Shown in pieces: positions 33,126 through 43,859 of a DNA stretch of 64,000 nt (its first letter is position 1; every line of letters starts with the position of its first letter). Under the pieces are notes generated by a model. The model was not told the origin of the DNA, made no database searches, and saw nothing but the letters and a program-made list of their open reading frames with translations. Where the stretch lies: positions 126,639 to 190,638 of the forward strand of contig CAUYUJ010007435.1 in the NCBI GenBank assembly GCA_963575745.1, written 5' to 3'. The position numbers and the translations under genes are program-made. This stretch comes from Prorocentrum cordatum. Its lineage: Eukaryota > Sar > Dinophyceae > Prorocentrales > Prorocentraceae.

Positions 33126-33812
33126 TGATTACGCTACTTTCCGTTATCTCTTCTTCCTCCTTCCCCTTTTCCTTTCCTCCTCCTCCTCCCCCTTCCCCCC
33201 CCTCCTCCTCCTCCTCCTCCTCCTCCTCCTCCTCCTGTTCCCCCTCCTCTTCCTCTCCCCCCTCTCCGCTTCTTTTTTTGTCCACTCTCCCCGCCCCTGG
33301 CGGCGCGGCGCGGCGCCGCTCGGCCTCTCTGCGAGTCAAGCGGAGGACGAGGAGGAGGAAGAGGAGGAGGACGTTGCAAGTGTTCGTGCGGCCGTGAGTC
33401 CCCAGGGAGTGTTTCCCCAGGATGCATGCTGAAACCGAAGGTTCCCGACGGCCTGATCTCAGAAATGTCGCAAAAAAACGGTCCCCAACAGCGCGTCCGG
33501 ATGAGATGGCGCCGTGGCCCCGACGGTTTGTATTGAGCGCTGCGAGAAGCTCAGTCGAGGCGGGAGGAGGAACATGAAGAGGATGAGGAGAAGGAGGATG
33601 GGGGAGAGGAGGAGGATGAAGAGGAGGAAGAAGATGAAGAGGACAGATTATGTGGATATCTGGGGTGCAGCCGAGGCGTCGCGGAAGAAATCTGCAGCAG
33701 AGACTTGGGAGAGTGAGGGGGGCTGCTTCTGCTAGACCTTTGGCGGGGCGGAACGTGAAACATCACGGGGAATTAGGAGGAAGAGGAGGAGGAGGAGGAG
33801 GAGGAGGAGGCA
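33126..33812. repeat. (CTC)n then GA-rich tracts, no gene
   Basis: TCC/CTC tract at 33170-33260, purine-rich stretches at 33340-33375 and 33545-33650, and a short (GGA)n at 33778-33812 that is the 3' flank of element 6. No gene motif in between. Confidence 0.7.
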
Positions 33813-34320
33813 GGCAGCGATGAAAGAAGTGTCAGGGTCACTGACACCCCCCAGCAGGAGCATGAGAAGCCAGGCAGGTGGGACATGGCCACCCGTGCCC
33901 AGCTCTTATGTGCCAAGGCTCGGCCACTAACTCAGCTGAAGAGAAGTGGGCTGAGAGTGGCGAGGCACAGCACACGCATCAATCGAACGACAAGGGTGCG
34001 CCCGATCGGGGATGCAGGCCCCTGAGGACCCTAGAAATATTGCTCTCCTCGTTGGCCCGCGTTGAGGCCACGGGTGAGTGGCCTCTACAGGCCTTCGCCG
34101 TGAGTTTCGGATTGCGACCACCGTTAATCGAAAAGGCCCCGCATGCTAAACAAATAATGGCGGGGCCGAATCGTTCGGCGGGATGTCCGAGAGAAGTGCA
34201 CACCTCCACCACCCCGTCAGCATCAGCAGCGGCAGGCAGCACACCTCCTTCCTCCTCATGGAACTGGCCTCCTGCGGCCTCGACCGCCACCTGCACCGAC
34301 GGTGTCGAGTCAGACACGTA
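33813..34320 (-). mobile_element. LINE 3' end with zinc finger (element 6)
   Basis: The minus frame 34320-33979 has HPAERFGPAIICLACGAFSI then NGGRNPKLTAKACRG, the same C..CG.(F/Y)...R...L...C.G zinc pattern as element 3 (VCTVCQRYTGGARL) and element 2 (LFCGACGRHC). RNase H and RT are missing. (GGA)n tracts lie on both sides (33778-33812 and 34321-34388), as for elements 1 and 3. Confidence 0.65.
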
Positions 34321-34388
34321 GTGCTGGAGGAGGAGGAGGAGGAGGAGGAGGAGGAGGAGGAGGAGGAGGAGGAGGAGGAGGAGGTAGA
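34321..34388. repeat. (GGA)n tract, 5' flank of element 6
   Basis: Clean GGA triplets followed by TAGAGGAGGAAG. In minus sense it lies upstream of the element 6 fragment. Confidence 0.9.
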
Positions 34389-34544
34389 GGAGGAAGAGAA
34401 TGAGGAAGAGGAGGGGAAACTCTTGGGTCCTTCGGTGGTTTGAACGGAAAATGGCCTCGCTGCGCCAATGGATACGACAACGACGACGACGAAGAAGGCG
34501 ACGACGAAGAGAAGGGATAATGAGAGGGGGAGACCGCTGTGTTG

Positions 34545-35278
34545 GGATCTCGTGGTGCGCCTCTCGGGGCCCTCTGGGAGGCAGTTTTGAAGCGTCTTGG
34601 GGGTGTTTTGTGGTTCTTGGGATCTTTGTGGGGCCTCTTGGGAGCCTCTTGGGGGCTCCTTGGGGCCTCTTGGGAGCCTCTTGGGGCCTCATGGGGCTCT
34701 CTCCGGGCCTCTTGGGGCCCTCTCGCGGCGGAAAATTTAGTTTTTGATTTTTTGGGCGCCCTCTTGGGTCCCCCTTGGGGCCGTCTTGGTCCTCTCTTGG
34801 GCCGTCTTGGGCGCCTCTTGGGCGGTCTCGGAGCCCTCCTGGACCGTGTTGGGGCCTTCTTGGGGGCCTCTTGGGCAGTATTGGGGCGATCTAGGGAGCC
34901 TCTTGGGCCATTGTGGAGCGTCGGGAAGCGGGAACAGCGAGAATGCCAAAAACATCGAAAACACACACAGGAAAATCAACAATTGTAGCCTCTCGGGGCT
35001 CTCTTGGGAGGCCTCTTGGGGGTCTCTGGGGGCGTCTTGGACGCGCCTTGGGCAGTCTTGGGCCCAGATTGGGCGTCTTGGGCCGATCTTTGGGTGTCTC
35101 GGGGCCCTCTTTGGCCGTCGTGGGGGCTTTTTTTTTCGCGTCGCACTCGCAGGACAGACACGAAGCACTCTGCAGGAGCGCCCCAAAAGCTCGGGGAGGC
35201 CGAAATTCGTTAGGGGGGGGGGGGGCACCGTATGCCACTTTTCCGGGGTCCCCGGCCTTGTAAAAATATATAAATAGG
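34545..35278 (+). repeat. Composite minisatellite (family M1), plus-strand copy 2
   Basis: The same CTTGGGGCC-type units as 31640-32370. Its unique spacer at 34919-34990 (CGTCGGGAAGCGGGAACAGC, then GAATGCCAAAAACATCGAAA) corresponds to the copy 1 spacer. It ends the same way: a G run (35213-35225), CTTTTCCGGGG, then TTGTAAAAATATATAAATAG. Confidence 0.8.
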
Positions 35279-35589
35279 AATTCCTATTCTTATATTCTTA
35301 TTACCTGGACCCCCCCCACACACACACCCAGGACTCCCCCCCTAAACCGGATCATCCTCCAAGGGACGCTCCAGGCGCCCTTTCGGACGTCTCGGCGGCC
35401 CCCTGGACGCCCTTGGAAAAGGTTCGGTAGCCCCTCCGTCGATGGCCCTTCTGGGCTTCCCAGGGCGCCTTGCTGGGCCTCGCGAGCCGACTCAAGGCGA
35501 TCAGAGGGGCCGTCGGAGAGGCGCAAGAGACACCCAAGACAGCACAAGAGCGCTCCGAGAGGAACCTCGATGGTCTGAAGACGGCCCAA

Positions 35590-36440
35590 GAGACGGCGGG
35601 GTAGAAACGGCGCTGGACGGGGGGCGGTGCGACGCCGAAATAAAATGGTCGGGACGGAGGGGGTGACGCTGATGGTTGTGGTGGTTGGTGCGGGTCGGAG
35701 GGGAGGGGAAGGGCGGGGCGGCGGGGGCGGTGCGACGCCGATGTCAAGGGGCTGGGGCGAAGGGGGGCGGGGGGCGGGGTGCAGAGGGCACTGGGCGGCT
35801 GGGGATGGGGGAAGGGTGGCGGGGCGGGCGGGGGGGGCGGTGCGACGCGAAATAAAATGGTCGGGGCGGTGGGCGACGGGGGGCGGTGCGAAAATAAAGT
35901 AAAAGCTGGGCGCTGGACGGGGGGCGGTGCGACGCCGAAATAAAGTAGTCGGGGCGGAGGGGGTCAAGCTGGTGGTGGTGGTGATTTGTGTGGGTGTGGA
36001 GGGGCGGGAGGGGCTGGGCGGTGGGGGCGGTGCGACGCCGAACTGAAATGGTCGGGGCGCAGGGGGGCGGGGTGCAGAGGACACTGGGCGGGTGGGGAGG
36101 GGGAACGGGTTGGGGGGGCGGTGCGACGCCGAAATAAAGATGTCGGGGCGGAGAGGGGCGGGTGCAGTGGGCGGGTGGAGGTGGGGAAGGGTTGTGGGAG
36201 CGGGGCGGTGGGGGCGGTACGACGCCGAAATAAACTGGTCGGCGCGGAGGGGGGCGGGGTGGAAACGGCACTGGACGGGGGGCGGTGCGACGCCGAAATA
36301 AAGTAGTCGGGGCGGCGGAGGACATGCCGGTGGTGGTAGTTGTGGTTGGTGTGGGTGGGTGTGTGGAAGGGCGGGAGGGGCGGGGCGGCGGGGGCGGTGC
36401 GACGCGAAATAAGGTGGTCGGGGCGGAGGGGGGCAGGGTG
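35590..36440 (+). repeat. GC-rich minisatellite with GGTGCGACGCCGAAATAAA core
   Basis: About ten copies of a variable 45-110 base unit. The core GGTGCGACGC(CG)AAATAAA, then TGGTCGGGGCGG, recurs at roughly 35626, 35730, 35839, 35925, 36028, 36119, 36217, 36284 and 36395. Between cores are GGGGCGGGGTG and GGTGGTGGTTG stretches. Pro/Arg-rich frames through it are artefacts. Confidence 0.85.
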
Positions 36441-36718
36441 CCGACCCCGCGTGGTGACCCCCCTTCTCCCCCTTCTCGTAGCATTGGCAACAACACAACA
36501 TAACATGTGTTGTCGTCCTCATCATCAGCACCAGTTGCAGTACGACTCTCTTGGCAGTGGGTGGATCGCGTGGCACCGCCTGTGTCAGACACAGGCTTCG
36601 TGGGACCTCGCAACAACGGTCGCGCAGCTGCCTGGCTGCGTCCTGGTTACTCCTCCTGAGATCCGAGATCGCGAACAACACGTCAGAACCGTGGGAAATC
36701 TACAGTAGGTGCCAACGT

Positions 36719-36867
36719 CCGAACCCTACCCCCACCAAGCATCGATTATCCTGAATCGATCGGCGGGGGTAGGGTTCGAATTTCGCCACGTGTTCGAGGA
36801 ATTCTGAACCCTGCCCTCGCCGCCCATCAACTTGCCCGAATCGTTGATCGGCGAGGGTAAGGTTCGG
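36719..36867. repeat. Two adjacent inverted-repeat hairpins (family H1)
   Basis: CCGAACCCTACCCCCACC pairs with GGCGGGGGTAGGGTTCG (36719-36778). CTGAACCCTGCCCTCGCCG pairs with CGGCGAGGGTAAGGTTCGG (36804-36867). The linker TCGCCACGTGTTCGAGGAAT recurs as TCGCCACGTGCTGGACGAAT at 50310, next to a third hairpin (50335-50394). Confidence 0.8.
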
Positions 36868-36989
36868 ATTGTGTAGCCAGAAATCACGACTGGAGCCCCA
36901 GACCCCATCTTTCTGCTGCATTGCTCGAGCAGGGCGGCCTTCGGACCCCTAATCTCCAGCCTACAACACCCGGTGTGAAAACATGGCGG

Positions 36990-37775
36990 CGCCAAGATCC
37001 TCCTCATCCTCCTACCCCCCCTCCTCCTCGTCCTCTTCCTCCTCCTCCTCCTCCTCCTCTTCCTAGTCCTCATTTTCCTCCTCCTCCTCCTTCTCCACCT
37101 CCTCCTCCTCCTCCTCCTCCTCCTCTCCTCCTCCTCTCAGGGCTGGCACTGTCTGATGACGGGGCCTCCAGGGCCCAAAGAGGATATTGAATTCGCGGTG
37201 CCGCGGCCTTCTCAGAGTGTTCCAGAACGCTCTGAGAGCCTTGCTAGCCCCGTCTGGGGATAGGGGTCGGTTAAACGATGCTGAATCTCCCGACCTCCAC
37301 CTTGAGTGAAAAACGCAGCTTGGCGGCCCACCTCGCATCTGCCGACCCCCCTCCTCTTCCCTCCCTCCCACCCTGCCTCCGAGTCTCCTCCCTCCTCCTT
37401 CTTATCCTCCTCTCCTTCTTCTCCTCCTCCTCCTCCTCCTCCTCCTCCTCCTCCTCCTCCTCCTCCTCCTCCTCCCCTCTCCCCTCTCCTCTCTCCTCCC
37501 TCCCTCCCTCCCTCCCTCCCCTCCGATCTGTGGACGCGGCGCGGCGCTGCGGCAGGATGACGGCCAGAGCGTCGAGAGCCCCGCCTCCGCGCGAGGCCTC
37601 TCGGGCCGCACGAGCTCGGCGAGGGGGCCCCGGGAGCCCGAGGCACGGGGCGCGAGCGCCCGCCGTGAACCTTTCGCGACGCCCAGACGGCCAGAAGGTG
37701 GCTCGCGGAAGGCCTCTTCCTCTCTCCTCCTCCTCCACCTCCTCCTCCTCCTCCTCCTCCTCCTCCTCCTCCTCC
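36990..37775. repeat. Three (TCC)n tracts in GC-rich DNA
   Basis: Plus-strand pyrimidine tracts at about 37000-37135, 37405-37520 (ending in CTCCCTCCCTCC) and 37720-37775. The sequence between them has long frames in every phase because of GC bias, with no recognised domain. Confidence 0.8.
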
Positions 37776-38004
37776 CTGTGCCTCCTTTCTCGTCCTCCAT
37801 GGAGGGTGGGGAGCTGCACCGGCGAGGGGGGGCCGCGCGGAGGCCGTGCTCGCAAAGATGGGCAACCAGACCTTCCTGTCGCTCACGAGGGGGGCGTCCC
37901 AACGCGACGGGGCCCCGGGAGCCCGAGACAGGGCGGGAGCGCCGGCCGTGAAGCTTCCACGACGCACAGGCGGCCAGAAGAGACGGTCAAACTGACAGTG
38001 AGGG

Positions 38005-38165
38005 TGCGCGACCAGGATGCCAGGGCCCTGGACGCGCATGCCGAAGCGTTTCGAGCCGGGCCGGCCATCGACAGTGGTCGAGGATGGGCCGAGGATGACC
38101 GAGGAGGCAAGGATGCAGGGGTAATTACCCTGGGGAGGTCGGTCGTCCTTGCTACCAGTGTTGAC
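38005..38165 (+). repeat. Interspersed repeat family with AAGGATGC core, copy 3
   Basis: GGATGCCAGGGCCCTGGACG, GAGGATGGGCCGAGGATGAC and GGCAAGGATGCAGGGGTAAT in the same order as the copies at 13960-14125 and 7100-7220. Confidence 0.65.
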
Positions 38166-38184
38166 TGTGTGGCTCGCGGAAGGC

Positions 38185-38383
38185 TAATTACTGACGAACG
38201 AACAACACACACCCATACCCATAGGGGGGTCGTTGGGAGGAGGACTGGCTATGGGTATGGGTGCGGTTGTCGGACCCTGGGAAACGCTCCCGTTCGAGCG
38301 GGGACCCCCATCCGACAACACGCACCCATAGCCCTCTCCGACCCCTCTATGGGTATGGGTGCGTGTTGTTGGTTCGTCAATTA
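38185..38383. mobile_element. MITE-like nested inverted repeat
   Basis: Outer arms 38185-38232 and 38339-38383 pair along AACAACAC(A/G)CACCCATAC, CCATAG and GGGGTCG, with about three mismatches and one 3-base gap. Inner arms (GGCTATGGGT...TTGTCGG at 38246-38273 against CCGACAAC...ACCCATAGCC at 38312-38333) form a second stem. The 199-base unit has no ORF of its own, which fits a non-autonomous terminal-inverted-repeat element. Confidence 0.8.
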
Positions 38384-38589
38384 CCGCGCGACCCGTATAG
38401 GAGGCCAATCGCCGAGCTGCAGCTGGCGGGGGAGGGCCCCGACCCCGCGAAGGCCGCCGAAGACACTGCCGAGACTCGTCGGGCGGCTCCGAGCGGAGGG
38501 AGGCTGGGGCGCCAAAGGCCCGCGGTCCTGGATCTCCCGGCGAAGTCCGCGGGCTTCGCACACGCTGGTGGACGGATTTTCGGCGGCGG

Positions 38590-38715
38590 CGCAGCCAGGG
38601 GAGGAGGAGGACGGGGAGGAGAAGAGGGAGGACGAGGAGGAGGACGAGGAGAGGAGGACGAAAGGGAGGAGAAGGAAGAGGGGGAGGGGTGGTCGGAAGG
38701 GCAGAGGGCGGCAGG
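38590..38715. repeat. GGA-rich purine tract
   Basis: GGAGGAGGACG-like triplets over about 125 bases. Sequence from here to 39300 has no recognised gene. Confidence 0.7.
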
Positions 38716-39309
38716 AGGGGAAAGGAGGGGGACGGCAACGACGAGGAAGGAATCGCATCCAGAACTATGGCCCACGCTGGGGCGAGAGCGCCGTTGTAAA
38801 CAACGGAGGTGTTGCGCCGATCCTGAAGTGTTGCCAACGCTGCAGAAGGACCGAAGGCGCTCAGATTGGACATGTGAGCAGCTTGGACTCGTGTGTGGCG
38901 CGCGAGTGCAAACACGAGTACGGCGGAGGGGCAGCTGCACACCCGCAGCTGGTCGGAGAGGAGAAGGAGAGTAGTGCGCAGAAGGGACACATGTTCGAGT
39001 GGGGGATCGACTACATCATTGATTTGCCCCACAATTCATCTCCTCGTCGAGGTCTATGGAGCATTATTCGTTATTGTTCGCCGCTTCGACGAGAAAATCA
39101 AGTCTTGGGACAATCAAATATGTAGTCGATCTGTGGGCACGGAGTGGGCATGTCCTCAGGTGCTTTCCCCCGTCCTCTCAGCCTGAATCCTCACGCCTGG
39201 GGAATATTTCAAGCGGGCCTGGCCCCCGAAATTCTCATATCCCCTGGGCCTTCTCGCGTCGGGTCGGGGGCTTGTCGCGGTGCACCGCGGCTTCTCGCAT
39301 GACTTTTTG

Positions 39310-40830
39310 GGGCCCAAGAAGGCTCCAAGATGGGCCAAGAGAGCCCCAAGAGACCCCCAAGATGGTCCAAGACTCTTGGAGCACTCTTGAAGAGTGCTCC
39401 AAGTCGCCGAAAATCGCTCCAGGACGCCCAAGACGGCTCCAAGACGGTCCAAGAGGCCTCCAAGATACCCCCAGAGGCCTCCAAGAGGCCTCCCAAGAGG
39501 TCCCTAGAGGGCAAAACTCATTTGATAGTCCTTAGGTCGCGTTCTCGCCTTTTCGGCAAAACTCATTTGATAGTCCAAGACTGCCCACGAAGCCCCCAAA
39601 CTCGCCCCAAGACGGACCCAGAGGCGCCCAAGAGGGCCCCAAAACGGCCGAATCAGGGTCCCAAGACGGCCCAAGAGGCGGCCAAGATGGCCCAAGACGG
39701 CCCAAAGACGTCCCAAAGAGGGGGCCCAAATGGGGGACCCGAGCGGACATTTCGAGCACTCGGCCCCGATGGGCTCCCAGGAGGCCTCAAGAAGCTCCCC
39801 AAGAGGCCCCCCAACAGGCCCCCAGGAGGCTCCCGAGAGGCCCCCCAAGAGGCCCCCAAGAGGCTCCCGAAAGCGCTCCGAAGAGACCGCAAAACGCATC
39901 CCTGAGACCTCTGACCCACAGCCCATACACGGTGGCGGGATGGGCCGAAGGCCATTAGATCCGCCGCCCCCTGCTTGCAGGGGTGCACGGCGTGCTGGAT
40001 GTTTCAGGTTTTGGTTTTGGTTCTTTTTCCAAAAGAACTCCCAGTGGGCTCCGGCCCGTCCCGCCACCGTGCCCAAAAACGGCCGTTTCGCTCGGGACAT
40101 CCTCAAAAAATCGCGAAGATGGCCCAAGATGGCCTCCAAGTCCGCCCGAGATGGTCCAAGATGGCCTCCAAAACGGCCCAAGAGAGTCCAAGACGGCCCA
40201 AGACGGCCCAAGAGGCCCCCCAGAGGCCTCCCAGACGGCCCAAGAGGCCTCCAAGAGGTCCTCCAGGAGAGTCCGAAGAGGGCAAAATCATTGATTTTCC
40301 CTTGGTTTTTGAAGGATTTTGGCATTTGCGCCTTTTCGGCTCTCCGACGGCTCAAGACGGCCCAAGAAGCCCCCAAGATCGCCCAAGAGGCCCCCAAGAG
40401 AGCCCCCTGATGGCCCAAGTGGCCTCCAAGATGGCCCCTAGAGGGCCCCAAGAGGGCCCAAGAGGCCTCCAACACGCCCAAGATGGCCTCCAAGACGCCC
40501 AAGATGGCCTCCAAGACGGCCCTGGAGCGCCCCAAGAGGGTCCCCCGTTGGCCCAGAAAGGCCCCCAAAACGGCTCCCGACGGCGTCAGACGTGCCAGGA
40601 ACCCACCAAGATGGCCGAAGTTCGCTCGAAGCTGGCCCAAAAGGGCCCAAGAGGCCCCCAAGAGGGCCTCCAGGAAGGCCAAAAGATGCCAAAATCACTG
40701 ATTTTCCCAAGGTTTTTGATGGATTTGGGCATTTCCCTTTTTTCGGCCTTCCGACGGCCCGACACGGCCCAAGAGCCCCCAAAGATCGCCGAAAGATCGC
40801 CCAAGAGGCCTCCAAGACGGCGACGATGAC
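39310..40830 (-). repeat. Composite minisatellite (family M1), two inverted copies
   Basis: Units such as CCAAGAGGCCCCCAAGA and GACGGCCCAAGA are the reverse complement of the arrays at 31.6-32.4 and 34.5-35.3 kb. Unique spacers at 40284-40350 and 40690-40758 (TTGATTTTCCCTTGGTTTTT and CTGATTTTCCCAAGGTTTTT, then GGCATTT...CTTTT.TCGGC.) are the reverse complement of the plus-strand spacers. Around 39512-39576 CAAAACTCATTTGATAGTCC is duplicated. A 392-residue minus frame (39504-40682) is a repeat translation. Confidence 0.8.
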
Positions 40831-40974
40831 CATCAAGACGCTCACGTGTTCCCCGAAGGCTTTCCAAACCGATTCGGGGAACACATGGTCCGATGGCTTG
40901 GCAGGTCTGGCCTCAACGTTCGGCCACATAGGCGCTTCCACAAAGGCAGGGGGCGGCGGTGATTCGCCGTAGGC

Positions 40975-41245
40975 GTCTTCGATAGAGGAGACGGGAGGAG
41001 GGAGAGCAGGAGGAACAGGTGGAGGAGGAACAGCAGTAGGAGAAACACAAACAAGCGCAGCAAAACCCTCTCCAACGATCCTGCGATCGGCGTAGATGGC
41101 GACAAACTGCAGCGAGCCCGACCACCCCACCCTCCCGGCAGGGATCCTCCTAGTCCATCTTCCTGCTTTCCCCTCCTCCTCCCTCCCTCTCCTCCTGCTC
41201 CTGCTCCTCCTCCTGCTCCTCCTCGTCCTCCCCCCCGTCCTCCCA
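40975..41245. repeat. Short GGA and CTC tracts, no gene
   Basis: Purine-rich at 40990-41045 and (CTC)n with CTG interruptions at 41160-41240. No gene motif was recognised. Confidence 0.6.
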
Positions 41246-41289
41246 CCAGGCGTGTCGGTAGGGCGGGCCGGCCGTTTCGACTGAGGCTT

Positions 41290-41870
41290 CCCCCTGCATG
41301 AACCCGAAGCTTGAAATTTTGCAACAGTTGCACGGATGGAGGATCGATAGGGTCAGTTTTCCAAATGTGACTCTCGCCTCAGCGCCGCGCACGTTCGTTT
41401 CAAAGGCTTCCAAACACCTACACGTATGAACGGGGGCATTTTGAGAAATGCTGTTTCCAGGGCCACGCGAATTCGCCTTAGCAGTTTCCAGCAGTTGCAC
41501 GGATGAAGGGCGGTTCCTTTCCGAAGTGCGGCTCTCGCTTCAGCGACGCGCACATTCGTTTTAGAAGTTCCAGCAAGTGCACTGCTGAAGGACGGTTCCT
41601 TTTCGAAACGTCGCTCTCGCCTCGCGCCGCGCACGTTCATCTCCAAAGCTTCCAAACAGCTACACGGATGGAGGGCGGCTCCTTTTCAAAATGTGTCAAT
41701 CGCCTCAGCGCCGTGCACATCCATTTTAAGAGCTTTCAGATTCTACACATAGCGAGGGCAGTTACAATTCAACATGTAACTCTCGCCTCAGCGCCGCGCC
41801 AGCTATTCTTAACAACTCCCAGCAGTTACACGGATGGCGGGCGGTTCCCTTTCAACGTGTGGATCTCGTC
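41290..41870 (+). repeat. Satellite family S1, plus-strand array
   Basis: About seven degenerate units of roughly 60-90 bases with GCACGGATGGAGGGCGG, TTCCTTTTCGAAATGTG, GCTCTCGCCTCAGCGCCGCG and CACGTTCGTTTCAAA. This is the reverse complement of the 25150-25735 array, with lower identity between units. Confidence 0.8.
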
Positions 41871-41894
41871 TCAGTGCAATATATGGTGTGCAAT

Positions 41895-42475
41895 CTGGGG
41901 CGGCGACGCGGCGGCGACGGCGGCCACAAGACCGACAGGCAGGCCCAGACGACACTCGCTGTGTGGTGCAATCGATGTCGTGCAAACTATGTGGTGCAAC
42001 CTGTGGTGTGCACTCTACGTGGTGCAATCTATGTTGTGACATCCATGTGGGACAAGATGTGCAGTGCAGTCTATGTTGTGCAGGTTATGCTGTGCAATGC
42101 ATGTGGTGCAATATATGCGGTGCAACCTTTTGTGGTGCACTCTGTGCGGTGCAATCTCTATTATAGAATCTTTGGCGGCGATTCGGCGGCGACAGGGCGG
42201 CGACGGCGGCCACATAACCGCCAGACCGACAGGCAGGCCCAGACGACAGGCGCTGCGTGGTGCAATTGATGTGGTGCAAACGAAAGTGGTGCTATAAGTG
42301 CACCCTATGTGGTGCAATCCATGTTATGACATCCATGTGGTGCAATCTGTGCGCTGCAATCTATGTTGTGCAAGTGTGGTGCACTCCATGTGGTGCAATC
42401 TATGCGGTGCAACATTTGCGGTGCAACCTTTGCGGTGCAATCTCTGTTGTGCAAGCCACCCTGCCGAACTTGAGG
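41895..42475 (+). repeat. GTGGTGCAATCTATG minisatellite with embedded GGCGGCGAC modules
   Basis: Units of about 12 and 24 bases (TGTGGTGCAATCTATGTTGTGC) repeat across 41950-42160 and 42250-42455. Two modules, GCGGCGACGGCGGCCACA, (AG/TAAC)CGCCAGACCGACAGGC, then AGGCCCAGACGAC, interrupt it at 41898-41965 and 42168-42255. Two more copies lie at 43715-43850. Confidence 0.85.
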
Positions 42476-42849
42476 TTGTCAAATCCACTGCTCGCATAAC
42501 CATCTCACCCACCCACCCGCAATTTGGTTTGCAAAACCCATGCGGCGGCGATTGCGATTAGTGTTTGGCGTTGGCTGGCACATCGGCGCGGCCGCGCTAG
42601 CCGGCGCATGATCGCGCACGAAGCGGCCAGCTAGTTTGGCGCGGCCGCGGTGGCGCTGACCGCTGGGTACTTCCCAGCGGGCACGTCAATGCGAGTCGGC
42701 GACTTGGGCGGGAGCGGTATCATGGCAACGTCGACAACGGTAGACACGATGATGGTAGTAGCGATGCTGGTGACGATGATGACAACGACGACGGCAAGGC
42801 CAGTGACGGCGCCGATGCTGATCGCGCCAGCGACGACAGCGTCCCCGCG

Positions 42850-43565
42850 TCGGTCATGAAGGTTTTGGAAGGAGTTCGACATGCGCGCGCGGCCGACGCG
42901 CGAGTGGCCTGCATGGTGTTTTTTGACACGGATCGCGCCCCCCCCCCCCCCCAGCACGCGCGCAAGGGCGTTGGAATGATTTCGACATGCGGCGCGAGAG
43001 GCCCGTTTGGCTGAATGGACTACTGAAGTGTTTAAAAAGGGTTTTCTTGAGAATTCGCAGGAGCGCGAGGGCAGGCATGTTTGACAAATGACGTTGCAAA
43101 ACCATGTGTCTGCATGCCTTTCGGAACAACCGATCTTGAAATCGTACGAAGCCTATGGTTTCTGAAGGATTTATGCATGCGCGCGCGACGACGCACGCGT
43201 GCGCACTTCGTCCCGCTGTTTGTACAAGAGTTCTTGCGACAGCCCGCGCGCAAGGGCGTTCGAGCGATTTCGACGTGCGCGCGCGGGAGGCACGTTTGGT
43301 GGAATGTAGTGGAAGCAGTGGGACACCGGTGGATTTCTTAAGGATTCGCAAGAGCCCGAGCGCAGGCTGTTTTTGAAAATCCTCGTTGGGAAACCTTTTT
43401 TTCGGGACACTCGATTTTGAAACCCTGCGAAACCTACGGCTTTTGAAAGGTTTCGGCATGCGCGCGCGACGACGTGCGCATGCGCACTTCGTCTCGTTGT
43501 TCGCCAAGGATTATCAAGGAATGCGCGCGCATAGCATTTTTCAAAAGGATGACGGTGGTGCGATA
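42850..43565 (+). repeat. Roughly 300-bp tandem repeat, two to three copies
   Basis: GGTTTCTGAAGGATTTATGC then ATGCGCGCGCGACGACGCAC and GCACTTCGTCCCGCTGTTTG (43155-43225) recur at 43437-43505 as GGCTTTTGAAAGGTTTCGGC, ATGCGCGCGCGACGACGTGC and GCACTTCGTCTCGTTGTTCG. A partial earlier copy lies at 42855-42975. CG-alternating stretches are notable. Confidence 0.75.
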
Positions 43566-43714
43566 TCAGCCTGTCTGGGATAGTGCGAATTCATATCTAA
43601 GATGGACGATGGGGCAAAATCGCATGTAAATTGCAATGCGGAAAAAGGAACCGTTAAGCTCAGGGGGGGGGGAGATCCGAATACTCTTTTCGAAAGGAGA
43701 ATCTAGGACGGCGA

Positions 43715-43850
43715 CGGGGTGGCGATGGGGCGGCGACGGCGGCCACATAGCCGCCAGACCTACAAATAGGCCCAGACGACGGGCGGCGACAAGGTAGCGA
43801 CGGGGCGGCGACGGAGGCCACATAGCCGCCAGAACGACAGACAAGCCCAT
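43715..43850 (+). repeat. Two copies of the GGCGGCGAC/CCGCCAGAC module
   Basis: GGGGCGGCGACGGCGGCCAC, ATAGCCGCCAGACC and AGGCCCAGACGACG, then a second copy about 75 bases on. It is the same module that interrupts the 41.9-42.5 kb array. Confidence 0.8.
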
Positions 43851-43859
43851 GTCCCTGAA

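Noticed and set aside
35290-36681. 463-residue Pro/His/Arg frame that looks like a proline-rich protein
   Set aside because: Coincides with the GGTGCGACGCC minisatellite; composition and repeats explain it.
37278-39125. 615-residue plus frame, the longest in the window
   Set aside because: Runs through two CTC tracts, the MITE-like unit and a dispersed repeat, with no domain. GC bias removes stops.
39504-40682. 392-residue minus frame rich in Leu, Gly, Trp and Ser
   Set aside because: Built from the degenerate CCAAGAGGCCC minisatellite; all six frames are open there. Kept only as a repeat, with the conserved spacer noted separately.
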